Positions 24,236 to 37,300 of a stretch of 64,000 nucleotides of DNA are shown here, one piece after another. The DNA is taken from assembly GCA_029379385.1 (NCBI GenBank), contig CM055608.1:24364350-24428349 (forward strand), read 5' to 3'. The notes beneath the pieces were generated by a model. The model was not told the DNA's origin, ran no database searches, and saw only the letters and a list, made by a program, of their open reading frames with translations. Numbering within the stretch: the stretch's first letter is position 1; each line of letters begins with the position of its first letter. The position numbers and the translations under genes were made by a program. This stretch comes from Quillaja saponaria. Taxonomy: Eukaryota; Streptophyta; Magnoliopsida; Fabales; Quillajaceae.

Positions 24236-26490
24236 TAAAAGATGGAGTAGTTGTAGTTGTTATGTGAGTGGATGGAGTAATGGTTAGTTATTGGAAGTGA
24301 AAAATTAATTTTTTAATTATTATTAGTTAATTTAATTTAGTTTAAAAGTAGTTATTTTATACAATTTTAAAGTCTGAGGCTATGAAATTTTTTTGGACTT
24401 TTAGAATAATATAGATAGATAAATATATATTGTTACGAGATCAAATTGTTCGAACTATCTTATCTAATTTATCGAAAGACAAGTCATTCACGTTAATATA
24501 AAAAAATTTATTCAACAAAACCTTCTTAAAAGAGATTTGAAGATTTTATTTATCCCATGTGGATTCCATTGATATTTTCTTTGACTTATGGAAGACATCA
24601 CTTATTATATTTGTAAAAATACTATGTTAAGCTAGCTGGTTTTAATTCTTTAATTCAATGCACTGACAAAAACATTGTGTATTTGATCTCTAAACTATAA
24701 CAAGAGTCCGTAAAAGTTTGAGTATTAATTAGGTTAAAAAAACCAAAAGAATACGATGAGGAGATGATATGTACACGTCTTACTGTATTATCAATTTTTG
24801 TATTCTTATCAAAAAATATTATCATTTTTATATAATTTTCTTTTCTGTCTTGGATTATTTATATATATTAGTTTTTGATTAAACGTTTTTACGTTCTTTT
24901 AAAAAGTGCAGTTATGATATTGACTCGAATATATTATTATATTGTGTTTGTGATAACAACAATAAAAAGAAGGGGAAAAAAAGATTATTTATATATCATT
25001 CAGTTATGGATAGATTTCAACCAACTTATCTTTAAACAAAAACAATAAAATTTAAATATTATTTTGAATCTACAAAATTATTCTTCCTTTAAGGATATGA
25101 AAAGAAAAAACATTGGGTGTAAAGAAAAATTGATATCAATAAATCATAAATAACAATAGTCAATCTTAATTTTTAATTATTTTTTGTTAATGGGATTCAA
25201 AACAATTTATGCACATCGAAATTAATTAGTTTTTCTATTCAATCAGAAACATGTCATTTACTTCGAGATTAAAAAAATTATGAAAAAAATGTTATTTCCC
25301 ACTAGAAATATATGACATGAAAAAAAAACATTGGTTGTAAAGAAAAACTTAAATCAATATTTATAACAATAATCCCAAGAAAAAATAAAAATAATCAACA
25401 TAATATTAGCCAATTTTTTTTTTTTTTTAATATTTTTTTCGATCAAATATTTTAGATCAATTTTTATAAATCTAGATCAATTACATTTTTTATTTTAATA
25501 AAAAAAATATGTCATTCACACTGATATTAAAAAATAAATGAGAATTATACTTTTAATACTTCCTTTGAAAATGAAACTCGATAAAACTATCAATCCATCT
25601 CTAACTTCCGTGAGAAGATCAAAAATATTGTACTAGTAAAAATGTACGAGTTGATTTGTTGAGGATAATTCATTGTACACAAATATTTAATAGCTAGTCA
25701 ATTTTAGTAGCCTACGTATATTATTCTTATCATAGTTGAATTTCAAGATTCTTGGTCGTTTCTCAATGCAGTTAAGCTAGAATCTTATTTCATCAACCAT
25801 TTAGCAATCAAAATATTGAAACTAGTATTTCTATACTCATACTATCTCATTACTTAATATTATCTATTATAAAATAAAATTTTAGAAATCTATGTTTAAA
25901 TTCTTTTAGCATTGTTTACAAAATTAATATGAAATTGAATATCATTTTTACTTAGGAGAGAAAGCTATCTCTCTCAACCTAATTAACTGATAAATTCTTC
26001 TTTTGACGTGATTTAAGAATTAATATAATATCGAATATTGTTTTCTATTCTTTTAACAGTGTTTAAGAATTAATATGACACTGAATATCATTTTTACTTA
26101 AGAGAGAGAACTACTTATTTACTTTCATGAGAAATATAAATTTCATATAAAAAAAAAATTAATAATTTTGTATTATGTATTTATAAGCAGGATAGTAAAG
26201 AGATAGACTTATCGTTTTATTTAATTAATTTAAAAAAATATATATATTTTGAACAAGTGCTCTAATAAAATTTATTAATATGTAATAAATATAATTTTTA
26301 TAAATAATAATTAAATCAATTATCATAATAAATTATACTTATATAACTTTACAAGACACTTTTAAAAAGATTCAAAAAACAAATGCCCTGTTAGAAAGAC
26401 AAAAAAGAAAACCTAAGAACCATGTGCTGTGTTTTTGCAATATAAAACAAGAGAATGCGAATAAAGACGAGTGTTTTTAGATGAAGTGTG
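24236..26490. other. AT-rich spacer between MED26 copies
   Basis: No coding signal on either strand. Some short phrases recur (for example AAAAAACATTGG.TGTAAAGAAAAA at 25107 and 25327, and TTTAAGAATTAATATGACA-like blocks near 26000-26090), suggesting local duplication, but I cannot define an element. Confidence 0.4.
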
Positions 26491-26497
26491 GTTTCTT

Positions 26498-26758
26498 GAC
26501 ACGTTTCCTGCAATATTTGATTGGAGCACGTTTTTGGAGGATAAAAACACGTGTGGGTTCTGTCTGTAATAGGTTAATGTCATAAAAACTATTCCATTGA
26601 ACCAAAACCTGACAGCTGACACTCAAAACTAATGTGATATGGGACATGTTCTCGCCACGTGGCACAAAAAACAAATTCTACTTTTTCCAAAAGCCCAAAA
26701 CGCACCCATGGCTATATTGGTTAAGGAATGTACTAAATTGTATTGGAAACGACACGTG
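26498..26758. promoter_or_regulatory. Cluster of ACGT-core (G-box/ABRE-like) sites
   Basis: Five ACGT cores lie within 260 bp: 26501-26504, 26528-26531, ACACGTGTGG at 26547-26556, the palindrome GCCACGTGGC at 26654-26663, and CACGTG at 26753-26758. Perfect G-boxes are bound by plant bZIP and bHLH factors and are typical of abscisic-acid or light-regulated promoters. The cluster stands alone: the nearest gene, MED26 copy B, ends at 27348 and points toward it, so this is on its 3' side. It may be a leftover promoter or chance. No TATA box or downstream gene could be tied to it. Confidence 0.4.
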
Positions 26759-26760
26759 AT

Positions 26761-27347
26761 GAGAGGTAACCGAATTTTTTTTGTAGCCAGCCAGCTTTAG
26801 TAGCAACTTCAAGCACATTTCTAATACATCCTTTCAACAATGTCAAAACATAAAGGATCCCTATCATTAATTATAATCAAAGTTGAATGTGGAATACTTG
26901 TATTTGTAAACTCCCACTTCATACAAAAGGAAACTTCAATTAGGTATTCAAATCAAGATGTTCTATTCAGTTAATGTATAAGAATATTCTTTCTCTGCCT
27001 TTTCTCAGCTTTTTAGTACCACTGTCCAGACTACTTGTATAGATATGTGTGAACAAAATAGTTGAACTAACCAAAAACATAGTCATATTATTAAAACCAC
27101 TAACATTTTAATACACTCTATCTTTTCACCCGAATCACTTGGGGATAAAGCTGCTCTAACTGTTGTTTACACTATAAATTGTATACTCTCCACTATTTTA
27201 CAAAATTCTGTCCAATATACTCATAATTCATTATCAACTAAAACAATATGGAAGACATACAAACAACAACAACGTCAAGGCAATTACACTATAAATTGCA
27301 CACTCTCCACTATTTTACAAAATTCGGCCCAATATATTCATAACTCA
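26761..27347. other. Spacer downstream of MED26 copy B
   Basis: No gene recognised. A phrase of about 45 bp (ACACTATAAATTGTATACTC...CAAAATTCTGTCCAATATACTC) at 27170-27225 recurs with few changes at 27285-27340, giving a local direct duplication close to the MED26 stop codon. Confidence 0.5.
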
Positions 27348-30300
27348 TTAGACATGAGCACGTTCTGGCTTTTGATTCTTCTGTTTTGGTTTTCTATGAC
27401 TAGGCCCTGACCCTCCCTTGGGAAGATCATGCAAGTCCATGAGCTTTGCCTGTTTTCTTCTAGCTGATTAATTAATTGAAAAAAAATAAAAAAATATTGC
27501 ATTTAATCATCATAACCAAGATGTACTATCCCAGAAAGTTGAAACAAATGATGAAATAATTAATTGCTAAAAGGAAAATCCAGCAAGAGAAAATGCTAGA
27601 GACACAAACCATTGTCAGCTGCTTGGTAATCCTCCCCCTGTTTCCTCTTTGTTGTTTCAAATTTTCGTTGCATTACATCATCATCTAATAGTTTGCTCTG
27701 CTATCAAAGCAGGAGACATGGCTAAGATGAAAACTGAACCTACAAGTTGGAATCTGAATTTATAATTGTAACTCTTAAATCCAGTTGACCTACCTCCTTA
27801 AGATGTTCCACATTCACGTTGGTAGCGTTCTGGTGTTTTCCTTGAGGAGATCTCTTGCTTTCCTGAGTCATGTTATCTTTATGAAGACTTTGTACATCTG
27901 CATTCCATAACCAAATGTAAGCTTCTAATAAAACTGAACTCAACAAGAAAAAATAAAAGAATCTAATTCAAGAGATACTGCAAGGACTCATAATTAATTC
28001 ACTCACTTCCATCCTCATCGATGCCATCAAAGAATTTCAGCTGATGCAGATAAAGGAAATCCCCATCCCCGTCAAAAGGAAATCGCAGCTTTCAATTAAT
28101 TAGTATGCAGCCATACAATGAAAACCAGTTACTAACCTCAACTAATAAATACACACACAAGGATGTAGTGATGTAAGTATGTATGACGTATGCAGTATAT
28201 TACCTCAGACAACTCTATTGGTACTTGAGAGGCAAGGAAAGCTGCTTCATCCATTGGAGGAGTAGGCAGACCCATTTCACCAAATACAGCAGGAGCGTCA
28301 TTTTTAGCACTTTCTGCATATAAAAAATGTGTTTTTTAATCCTGGTGCGAATTTCGGTTACAGTTAAAAACTTGAGCATCCATAAAAGAAAGTTTAAGCA
28401 CACTGAAGGTAAACTCCTTGTTTCTTTACCTTTAATAGCTGCTGCTGCATCAATCCACTCCTCCAAAACCTTGTCCCAACCACTGCAATAAACAGAGTAT
28501 TACACAAATATATCCTACCAATCAAGACCATGACCAAAATAGAGAAAAAAGATTGAGTTAGCACAGTCAGTAAGGGTATCAGACTAGGAACAATACTCCA
28601 TTAGCAACTATACAGGAACATCTATTGGCTACATAGATTTCTGATCTATTACTTCATTACGAAAATAATTCAGAATGTAATAATGTTGACTATGAAGAGC
28701 TGATGTATGTTTATTCTAGTTTCAAACTTGAGCTCTTTGCACATTCAAATTATGAATTGATGCATTCTCCAAGTATTTGGTCTTTCATAGTAGACGTTAA
28801 TCATGACTCTCTTTACTCATTAAGCATTATTTATAGTTGATTACAATCAATGGCTTCTACATAACTTACAATGCTTACACCAATATGGCAATCACACTTA
28901 TAACTATGTATTATTATTAAACTCCCACGTGTAGGCATTCATTTAATCTTCTGGCTCTCAATATTCTTAATTGCTAATCAATGAACCAAGCCACTAAAGC
29001 CCGTCGGCCAACACAATAAAATTGATACTTGGATACTGTGCATAATGAGGTATAAAAACAGGTTCCTAATTTTCCAGACATAACTGCGGGCTGATGTATT
29101 AATAGTTAGATTCTAAATTTTTGATTTCGATTGCACAGTTAAGAGTCAAACGTGATAGCCCCCTTAATTTTTGAAAACAACCTTTACCAGGCCGAGAGTG
29201 CTCTCCCATTCTTACAGTGAACGTGATTCCTCGGTACATGTTACTAAGCATGTGTTGAATTTGACTCCAATACCATTTCGATTTTATGCACATCATGAGA
29301 ACTTAAATTGAGACCATGTAAATATGTAATATACTATGCACATCTACACGGAGGTAATTTGAGAGACTATGTAATAATGTAATTTCATCACCCAGGCCAC
29401 ATATATTAATTAAGCCATGTCCTGAAAATTGTTACCAAAACAAGATATGGATGTACACAGTTTAAGAAGACAGAAGTTTGAATAGGAAAACTGAAATGCA
29501 CTCAACGAACTGCACACACCAAAGAAGAATGTCAAGTAATAGAGGTGGTGATCTTAATTTTCCTTTCGAGACATTTAAGAAAGCTCCCTTCCTGCAAAAT
29601 TCCACAACAATAGCTAACTAAACAAAAAAATGGGGGGTGGGGGAGAGTGAAGATATTTCACATTGATAGAATTCATGCAGGAAAATGAAAGGAAAGTCAG
29701 ATATTCTCAGCTTTTTTCATCTACATGCATAGTTGTGTATGCCTTCATCTAAACAGCAAGTGCTAGAGTATATTTTACGCTGTATATATGCCCCATACAA
29801 GTTAGTATGCCCGTAGTACTTCGTCATCAAGCTTGCAGCACTATATCTAACTTTAACCTAAAGCTATTGCCTACATATTGCTGCAAATCATGGCTCAAGG
29901 CAGATACCTTAGATCACTTCCCCCAATAGTAATATGTGCCAGCAACATAATTTATTGAGTTCAGTGATCTCCCTCATGCATTGGAATGCTGAATATACTA
30001 ATGATATAAACAAGTCACCAAAGAATTAAATTACAAATGGTATATGAATGAAGTGTGAGCTGAGAATTTGTTCAAATATCTACCAAAACAGGTTGACTAG
30101 AACTTCTCAGCTCACTCTGTTGTTCCAGTAAATTGATAGGTTAAGCATATTAAAACAACAGTGTGAGCTGAGAAGTTCTAGTCAACCTGTTTTGGTAGAT
30201 ATTTGAACAAATTTTACACTATTAGAAGTAACCGGAATAGTCCACATTAACATGCTTTTGAATATAAAGGATACTTTCCTTCTTAATGAGAGAGAGACAG

Positions 30301-31953
30301 AGAGAGAGAGAGAGAACTAGATTAGTACTTGATAAGTATATTTGCCAACTGAGTAATCCGCTTTGACCAGTGCTTCTGAAGAGCATTTACTGCATTTCCT
30401 ATTTCTGTAGCCTGAAGAACAAAACTCTATGAGCAATCCACAAAACCTAATGCTTGCACAGGGAAATAGAATCTTCAGGCAGATGTAATATTATTTGTAA
30501 ATGCAATCATTCGAAGAATATAGAAAGCTAAGATGGCATCATTATCCATATTCTGAATTCAATAAGCATGTGAATTGTGAAGCAGCAACAAACTAACTCT
30601 TTCTGGATATGGAAATAAAGCAAACTGAATTAAAATACAGTGAAAAGTACCGAGTTACACTTGCATGGACATACAAAAGTATCTATTGACTAAAGCTCTG
30701 TCTGAACATGGAAAAAATTCACGACCATTGGTAGCATAATTTTGCTTCTTAAGGATTCATATCTTGATGAGTACTAATTCTCCTAGTTTAAGTGGAAGAG
30801 TAACCCAAAAAGAATTAACAATGTTAAATGTAGAAAGTTGACATGATTATTTTTCATGTATGGTAAAAGCTGTTAACAGAGACAGTCACACATACAGACA
30901 GTTTAGCTGTAGAAGAAAACGTCTAAAATTATTAGTATACTCCACAGAACTGGTCCATACTGAGAGCTATAATAGAAAACCTACAAAGTAAGCACTTTAA
31001 ATTACTAAGAAGAAACCAAACCGCAGAGTAAGTACCTCAAAGTAGGGCACAGGAAATATAAGCAAGTTTGATTGTCAAGATATATTACTGCTTCAGAAAA
31101 TATTAGAAAGCATATATACAATGAACTAGCTGCAGAAGGACTCATGCTTTTCTCTATGCATACAAAAAACAACATTCATGCTTTACTTTGTAGCTGTTCT
31201 TACCTGCAGAACCACTACCGAGAGATTCATCAACTGCAGCCTCCTTAATGAATCAAATAATGCTGTCTCAGACTATCAATACAAACCAAAGCACAACCAA
31301 CTATAAAAAAAAAGCACAGAAATAAGAAGGGCAACTGAAAAATATATACATGTATTGTGACTGAAAGAGGTACATCACAAGTGTGTGATTTATCTGCCTT
31401 TCTTTTCCCTTAGGCATTCAAGTATTTCATCTTATCATAAAACAATAATAATTGACTCGCAGCAAAACCAAAAGTAAGACTAACCTCTTCTTGATGATTA
31501 AGAAGCACCCCCTTAATTCTCAAAACCTCATGAATAGACTCATTATGTTCATCAATCTCATCTATCAATGCCTCTGCTTCTTTATAGCTGTATTTGCTCT
31601 TTTCGGTCATACTTATCTCTCCATTTTTGTCCCTCTGGTTATCAACCTTAGCCGCCCTTTCATGACCAACCTGTAAAACATCAGCATTTCCATTAACCCC
31701 GCACTTAGCACGTCCATTTTATTTTTGCAGCCTTGGTCTCCTGAGGAACTGCTAATTCCTTGTGATTGTGTTTACAGCAACACCCATTTAATTGGCAGGA
31801 GTATAATTTCTCAACAATATGAGGACTGTGAACCTTCCAGTCATTTGGGTGATCTAAAGCTGCCACTCTTATTGCATTGTCAATAATCTCGAAGATACTC
31901 GAATTTGCACTTTGGAAAAAATTTCTCCACTGATCAAGACTATTGGGTTTCAT
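27348..31953 (-). CDS. MED26: Mediator subunit 26 (plant MED26b/c type), copy B, nine exons, one frameshift
   Basis: Tandem paralogue of copy A with the same intron positions. Exons: 31953-31485, 31272-31204, 30411-30329, 28482-28430, 28313-28204, 28040-28007, 27897-27794, 27697-27610, 27463-27348. Exons 2, 3 and 4 have the same lengths as in copy A (69, 83, 53 bp). ATG at 31953 gives MKPNSLDQWRNFFQSANSSI; the LW-domain part reads DSLRRLQLMNLSV and ATEIGNAVNALQKHWSKRI; then LPTPPMDEAAF, FFDGID, and MDLHDLPKGGSG before TAA. Exon 7 is a third the size of its partner, so the basic linker is short. One extra base near 31715, at AAAATAAAAT, breaks exon 1. Without it the exons sum to 375 codons. 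The protein is more diverged than copy A, especially in the Cys/His-rich stretch after LYSCQLNGC. Intron 3 carries a long hairpin. Confidence 0.85.
30065..30213. repeat. Near-perfect 60-bp inverted repeat (hairpin) in a MED26 copy B intron
   Basis: Arms 30065-30124 and 30154-30213 are complementary at 59 of 60 positions (mismatch at 30116), with a 29-base loop at 30125-30153. The arms contain TTTGTTCAAATATCTACC and AACTTCTCAGCTCAC. The structure lies in intron 3 of the minus-strand gene, so the primary transcript would fold into a long double-stranded stem. No coding or terminal-repeat family was recognised. It could be a young inverted duplication, a small palindromic MITE, or the precursor of small RNAs; the sequence alone does not decide. 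Confidence 0.9.
30288..30316. repeat. (GA)n microsatellite
   Basis: About 14 GA units interrupted once by C, just outside exon 3 of MED26 copy B. On the gene strand this is a TC-rich tract a short way downstream of the exon 3 donor. Confidence 0.9.
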
Positions 31954-34319
31954 GGTTATAATATATGACCTTAAAAAATCTTTGACCCAAAGGGTTGTAT
32001 CTAAAAAGCCACTGCTTGTTTTGAGAAAACGATTAAGGATGCTTCTGGGTATTTAGTGTTGACAAAAGTAAAAAAATCGAAGAAGTTTTACAATTTTAAA
32101 TAATTCCCCCAATCCCAGCTAAAAAATGCAGATGGGTACTGAGAATTTTAAACAGAAAACCAATTCTATAGCAGGCAAGAGCTATCAAACACTGAGTACG
32201 GGACTCAAACCACAAACCACAAACCACTGATCTATGACCATGAAAATGAAACAAATGTTGTTCCCCCTTTTTCTCCGTCTTGGAGTTAATTTTTTTATGC
32301 ATGCAATTGGAGAATTGAAAACGTGACTTTTCAGATTTACCTCAGAACCCAGAATTAAACAAAAGAAAAGCAACTTGAACAGAAAATCTGGGAAGGGAAA
32401 AGAGGACAAGCAGCGACAAATCTCTTTTACAGTTTGGACTGAACCTATGATATAGACAACAATTGATGCCAAATAAGAAAAAAAATCCCTAAGAAATTTG
32501 ATGAAAAATCCACAAGGTTGGTACAGCATCTTGTGGTTTATGCCCAAAAAGCCTGTTTTGGTATGCAAGAGTGGGTTTGCTTCTGCCATTAATTTTTTGA
32601 TGTATTTCCTACTTTTCCGTGATTAACACAAACACAACTAGAACTGACAGTGATAAAGGGCAAAATGGAAAGAAATTCAAAAGCGGATTTCCTCCATTAA
32701 TGGATTCCCATTTAAATGCCTCCAAAATGTTGAAGTATCCATGGTGGTTCTGCCAGCAAATGCACCAAAGATGATCATAGTACATGCAGCCAAATTTCCA
32801 AAATCGGTCGAAGATAAAGTATATGGAGTAAACCGCTATCGAAGCTCTTCATTTTCCTTTTCTGGTAAGCAAACTTCAAAGGAAACCGTTCCTCTCCCAG
32901 ATTACAAAATTTATGGACTGTTAAGAATACCATAATCAATAACCATGAGTGACAGACTTCCTAATTCTCATCAACACGCTTTGATCTTTTTGAAATTTTT
33001 GAGACCCCAATGCTGAGTTCTACTTTCTAACATCAAAATGAACAAAACCAAAATTTAAATGCTTAGAACAATAACTCCACTTTTCACAATATAAATCTTA
33101 ATTCTAAACATGTTTTTTCCAAATAAGTATTAAAATCCTTTTTCTTCCTTTCTATTTTATTCTTAATATTTACAATTTCTTCACAATTCTCTTTTGAAGG
33201 ACTCTTTTAATAAAAGTTTAAAAAGAAATCATATTATATATATATATATATACTATATTAAATTAGAATGGTATCATCTGATAATTTAATATAATTTTTA
33301 ATTTAAATATTATAGTAAAAAAAGAATAGTGTCTTCCAAAATTTTAAGATCTTTTTAAACTAAAATTTCATCATTTCTTAGTGCATATCTAATATGTTAT
33401 AATCTTATTTATTGACAATGAATAATCCTGGATCAAATATTAACTATAAAGATAAATAGTTCTGAAATAAATGTTAATGTTAATTTTTGTAGAAGTAAAC
33501 AAAAAAATGTATACATTTATTGATTGTCAATAGTAATTAAATTAAATTCTTCATTTTTTTTTGTTTAATAAATTTCTAATAATCATAATTTTTAAATTTT
33601 TCTCAAATTTCTGAATTAAAATTTAAAACATTAACTATGAATTAAAAAAAATATCGAGAGTATATTTTTCATAATTATAATAATACTGTTTTAACTTTTA
33701 TTATTTCTTTTGCTAAAATAACAATGGTTTAATTAGTATTGATATATAGGGAATAACTTTTCTTTTACAATAACTATATATTAGTAGTAACTAAAATTAA
33801 ATTTTCTCAGTTTTTGATTTAAGATTTTAATATTAGTGTTTAACTTTTATTTTATCAGTAAATCACTTATATATATTATAAACATAGATATAGATATTAT
33901 AGAATATATTGGTATTTGATAAGAAAAGTACAACTTATTTTCTATTTTTGATGGTTATTTATTTATTTTTTATCCTACTCTTTGTAATATTGCTATAATT
34001 TTAGGTAAAAATCACAAGTCACAACACTATTTCAACTAAAAGGGTAGGACGAAATAAAAATTGAGGACTCTCTTAAGGCTCTCCCAGTTCCACCAAGCCA
34101 TATCAGAAACATAACATGATAACATGACAACTTGTAAGCACAACATTCTTACAAATATTTGTCCTAAAAACTGAGGTATATTTGTATGTATTTTTATACA
34201 TACTTACAAAAAACAATTACCTATGACCGTTCGAATCTTTATATGAAACACGTACAGGTAATGAGACAGGCTATGAATTTACATCTTCAAGATCTGATAT
34301 TTGAATGGAAAAAAAATAC
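31954..34319. other. 5' region of MED26 copy B and AT-rich spacer
   Basis: The part next to 31953 should hold the promoter and leader of the minus-strand MED26 gene. Open frames here (134 codons on the minus strand at 32185-32589, 64 on the plus strand at 32741-32935) have no motif I recognise and mixed composition. Beyond 33000 the sequence is very AT-rich with a (TA)n tract near 33235-33252. Confidence 0.45.
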
Positions 34320-37300
34320 TCACAATGATAAAACTGCTTGGAGATCATCCTCCCTCATGGTCCTCTTATTATTTGTAATCCTTTTTACAAATTCTTTACC
34401 TGTAACTTGCATATTCTTTTCCCTCAACTCCAATATTCTACCTTCAATGGTGTTCTGAGCTACAAATCTAACAATTTTTACACCCTCTTTCTGTCCGAAA
34501 TGCCATGTGCTATCAATTGCCTGTGCCTCGAGCTGCATCCCACCAAGGCTCCAATAAGTAGAGTCTAGAGGCAGTTCTAAGCTTCATACCTGCACCTGAT
34601 GCCTTAAAACATACAAGCAAAACCGTCGAGCCAGCTGGTCCTGAATCTCTAAATGCTTTGATGACAGTAGCCCTTCTCATGGCATTCACCGATCCATAAA
34701 TGCGCAAAATCTTAAAACCAGCTTCTTTGAGAGGCTCTTCTAGCAATAATAAAATTTTCCCAAATTGTGAAAATATGACTGAGTTTGTAGCTGGCTTCTG
34801 ATTAATTGAATCTAGAAGAAGGTTTAAAAGAGCACACACTATAGAAGATTTGAGTTTTCTTGAAGAGGGCAATCCAGAAGACTCGGGAGGGACCAAGAAC
34901 AGGTCAGCCTCTGAGAGGCTTACGACAAATGGGGCAAATCTTTTCTTGCTGCAAACGTTTTAAAATACAGGCTAGGCAGAAAATGTGAGCACAGTGAGTA
35001 ATTATAATAAGAGTCTTCGCAGATATGCAAATCCAACAGTCAACATCTTCGCCAACTTTCAGCTCTTTAACCAACTTTTCCAGCAACTCTGGCTTATTAC
35101 ACAAATCTGTTTATAATCAATTCATCAGTACAGTACACAAAATGACTGGTCTGCTTCAGTGCTTCATTGGATTATAAATGCCAAACACATTAGGTAAATC
35201 TAGAGTTCTTAGGCCACTCCATAGATGAATGTTGAGTCATAATGTAACCAAGTCACTTAAGATCAAAAATAGATCTAAGGTTCATATTTTTCCTTTGATT
35301 TAGGCCATACCTTTCTGAATACATACTACTCTAACTTTCATATACAGACTTTATCACTCCTGAAGCTGCACCAAGTTTCTAAGAGAATCGCTAGAAGAGT
35401 TTAAGAAAATAAATTAGAATTCGCCTAGACTTCAAGAAGATATTAGAAAGCTATTAATCGAACTAATAGAAAAAATGTACAGTTGTAGTTAATGTTTTCT
35501 GGATATGCTAATCTTGCCCCAGCTTTAAAACAAATAAATCTACAACTAGCGACTCAATTCAAAAACTTTTTTATAAACATGTATTCTTTATAAACTTGCA
35601 TGTCCGGCACAAAGAAATTCTGAGATTGTGAAATCTGAAACAACACAGCAGCCAATAGGGAGGAAAATGAAAAGCAAACCCATGACACACCAGAACCTCC
35701 TTCCATCCTGCATAAATAGCTTTATTTATGACATGAATAACTCAAAGAAAAGTTTTAATATAGTTTTAAATTCACTATAATATTGAAGTCCTATTTTAAG
35801 AAGCATAACTCTATTTTAGCTGTCCAATAGAATCTGAACTGTGTACTATTTACTGGCGAGCAGATAAGCCAGAATATAATTTGTGACACTGGGTTTAATA
35901 AGATTAATTAAGACGGAGTAACATTTAGAGCCCTTAACATTCAAGCCACCTGTTATGACAATTCAAACAGTTTTCCTCATTGAAGTCAATAGCTTTGTTA
36001 CAGGAAAATTATCGATCTGTCCAAATGATAATTAGTCACTAATGACCAGATGTAATATCTCAAAAGTTTCATTAGAAAGGAAAACCTCTGACCTAGTTTA
36101 GTTATGGAGAAAGTTTTCCATGTTCCATATGTATTTTTAAGTTCAAATACCATCGGTCACTACTAAAAAAATGGAAACAAGGTTTTCTACTGTACATTTT
36201 TTTTTAAGGATCTTTGAAACTCCTCTATAAATTGGTTTCTAATGTGCTTTATCTCCCATTTAAAAGACAAGGTTTTCCAAATCTTTGGAACAAGCATCAA
36301 ATATTCAACTATGTAACCTAATTAATTAGAGTAGGAAAATGGAAATTCAAGGAGGGGGAAGTGTAGAACTCACATTGAATCGAGTTGAAGAGCTAGTTCT
36401 CATTAATCCCAAACATGTTATTAACAGAAGGCAAATGAAAAATTTGAGAAAAAGATAGAACTATATACTAATTGGGAGAACTGTTATGGACTACAAGTAT
36501 TGAATTGTTGTAACTAAAAATGCAGCAGAAGAAGACAAAAATTGCATCTTTTCAATACCTCCAATAGTATTTGAAGTGAGTGGATATCTAACATCTGAAG
36601 AGTACAAGGCTGATTCTGTACAGATTTGACGAAGTCGTAAAACCAATCGAAATACAGTGTAATCATGCATAAGATTCCCATGAATACTATTACTCTGCAC
36701 TACGCCCTTTGCTCCCCTTTCCACCTTATCGTACAGTTCACGCTCTTCCTTAGAAAGTTCAACATAACATGTCTCAATAAGTTTAGGTGGCAATCCCTTC
36801 GGCCTTGTGCTTTTCATTCTTCGCAAACCAATTGTTTTAGTTAAAACCTGAAAGGAAACAAAGAATTATTGCAACGAATACAAGTAAGAAAGTCGCATAT
36901 AGATAGATATCTACATTAAACAACACATAAAAATTACAGCAGAAACATGGCTCAACTCAGCTGAACCAAGACTTAACCCCAAACTAATAGGGGTATGCTA
37001 CATAAATCATTTTCCTTGGTCTACATCAGTGATGGACACAACAATCATAGTAAGAACTTCCCCATGTAATTTTGGGTCTCTCTCTGCCTCTTCCAATCCT
37101 TCCATTTGCACTGGGCCACATTTCCTAACAGTCAAAACTACAAATATCATGCAATGTTTGCTTTGATTGTATTGAAGGTAAGACAACAGGACAATCATTT
37201 AGTACTTGTTTGGACCAAACTGCTCTATGTATTACACCTCTTACCATGCCATCATTTTCTAATGTGGAATGCAATGGGAAGGAAAAGAAATGGAAAAATC

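Noticed and set aside
32185..32589. 134-codon minus-strand frame upstream of MED26 copy B
   Set aside because: No conserved motif, hydrophobic and low-complexity mix, sits in the expected leader region.
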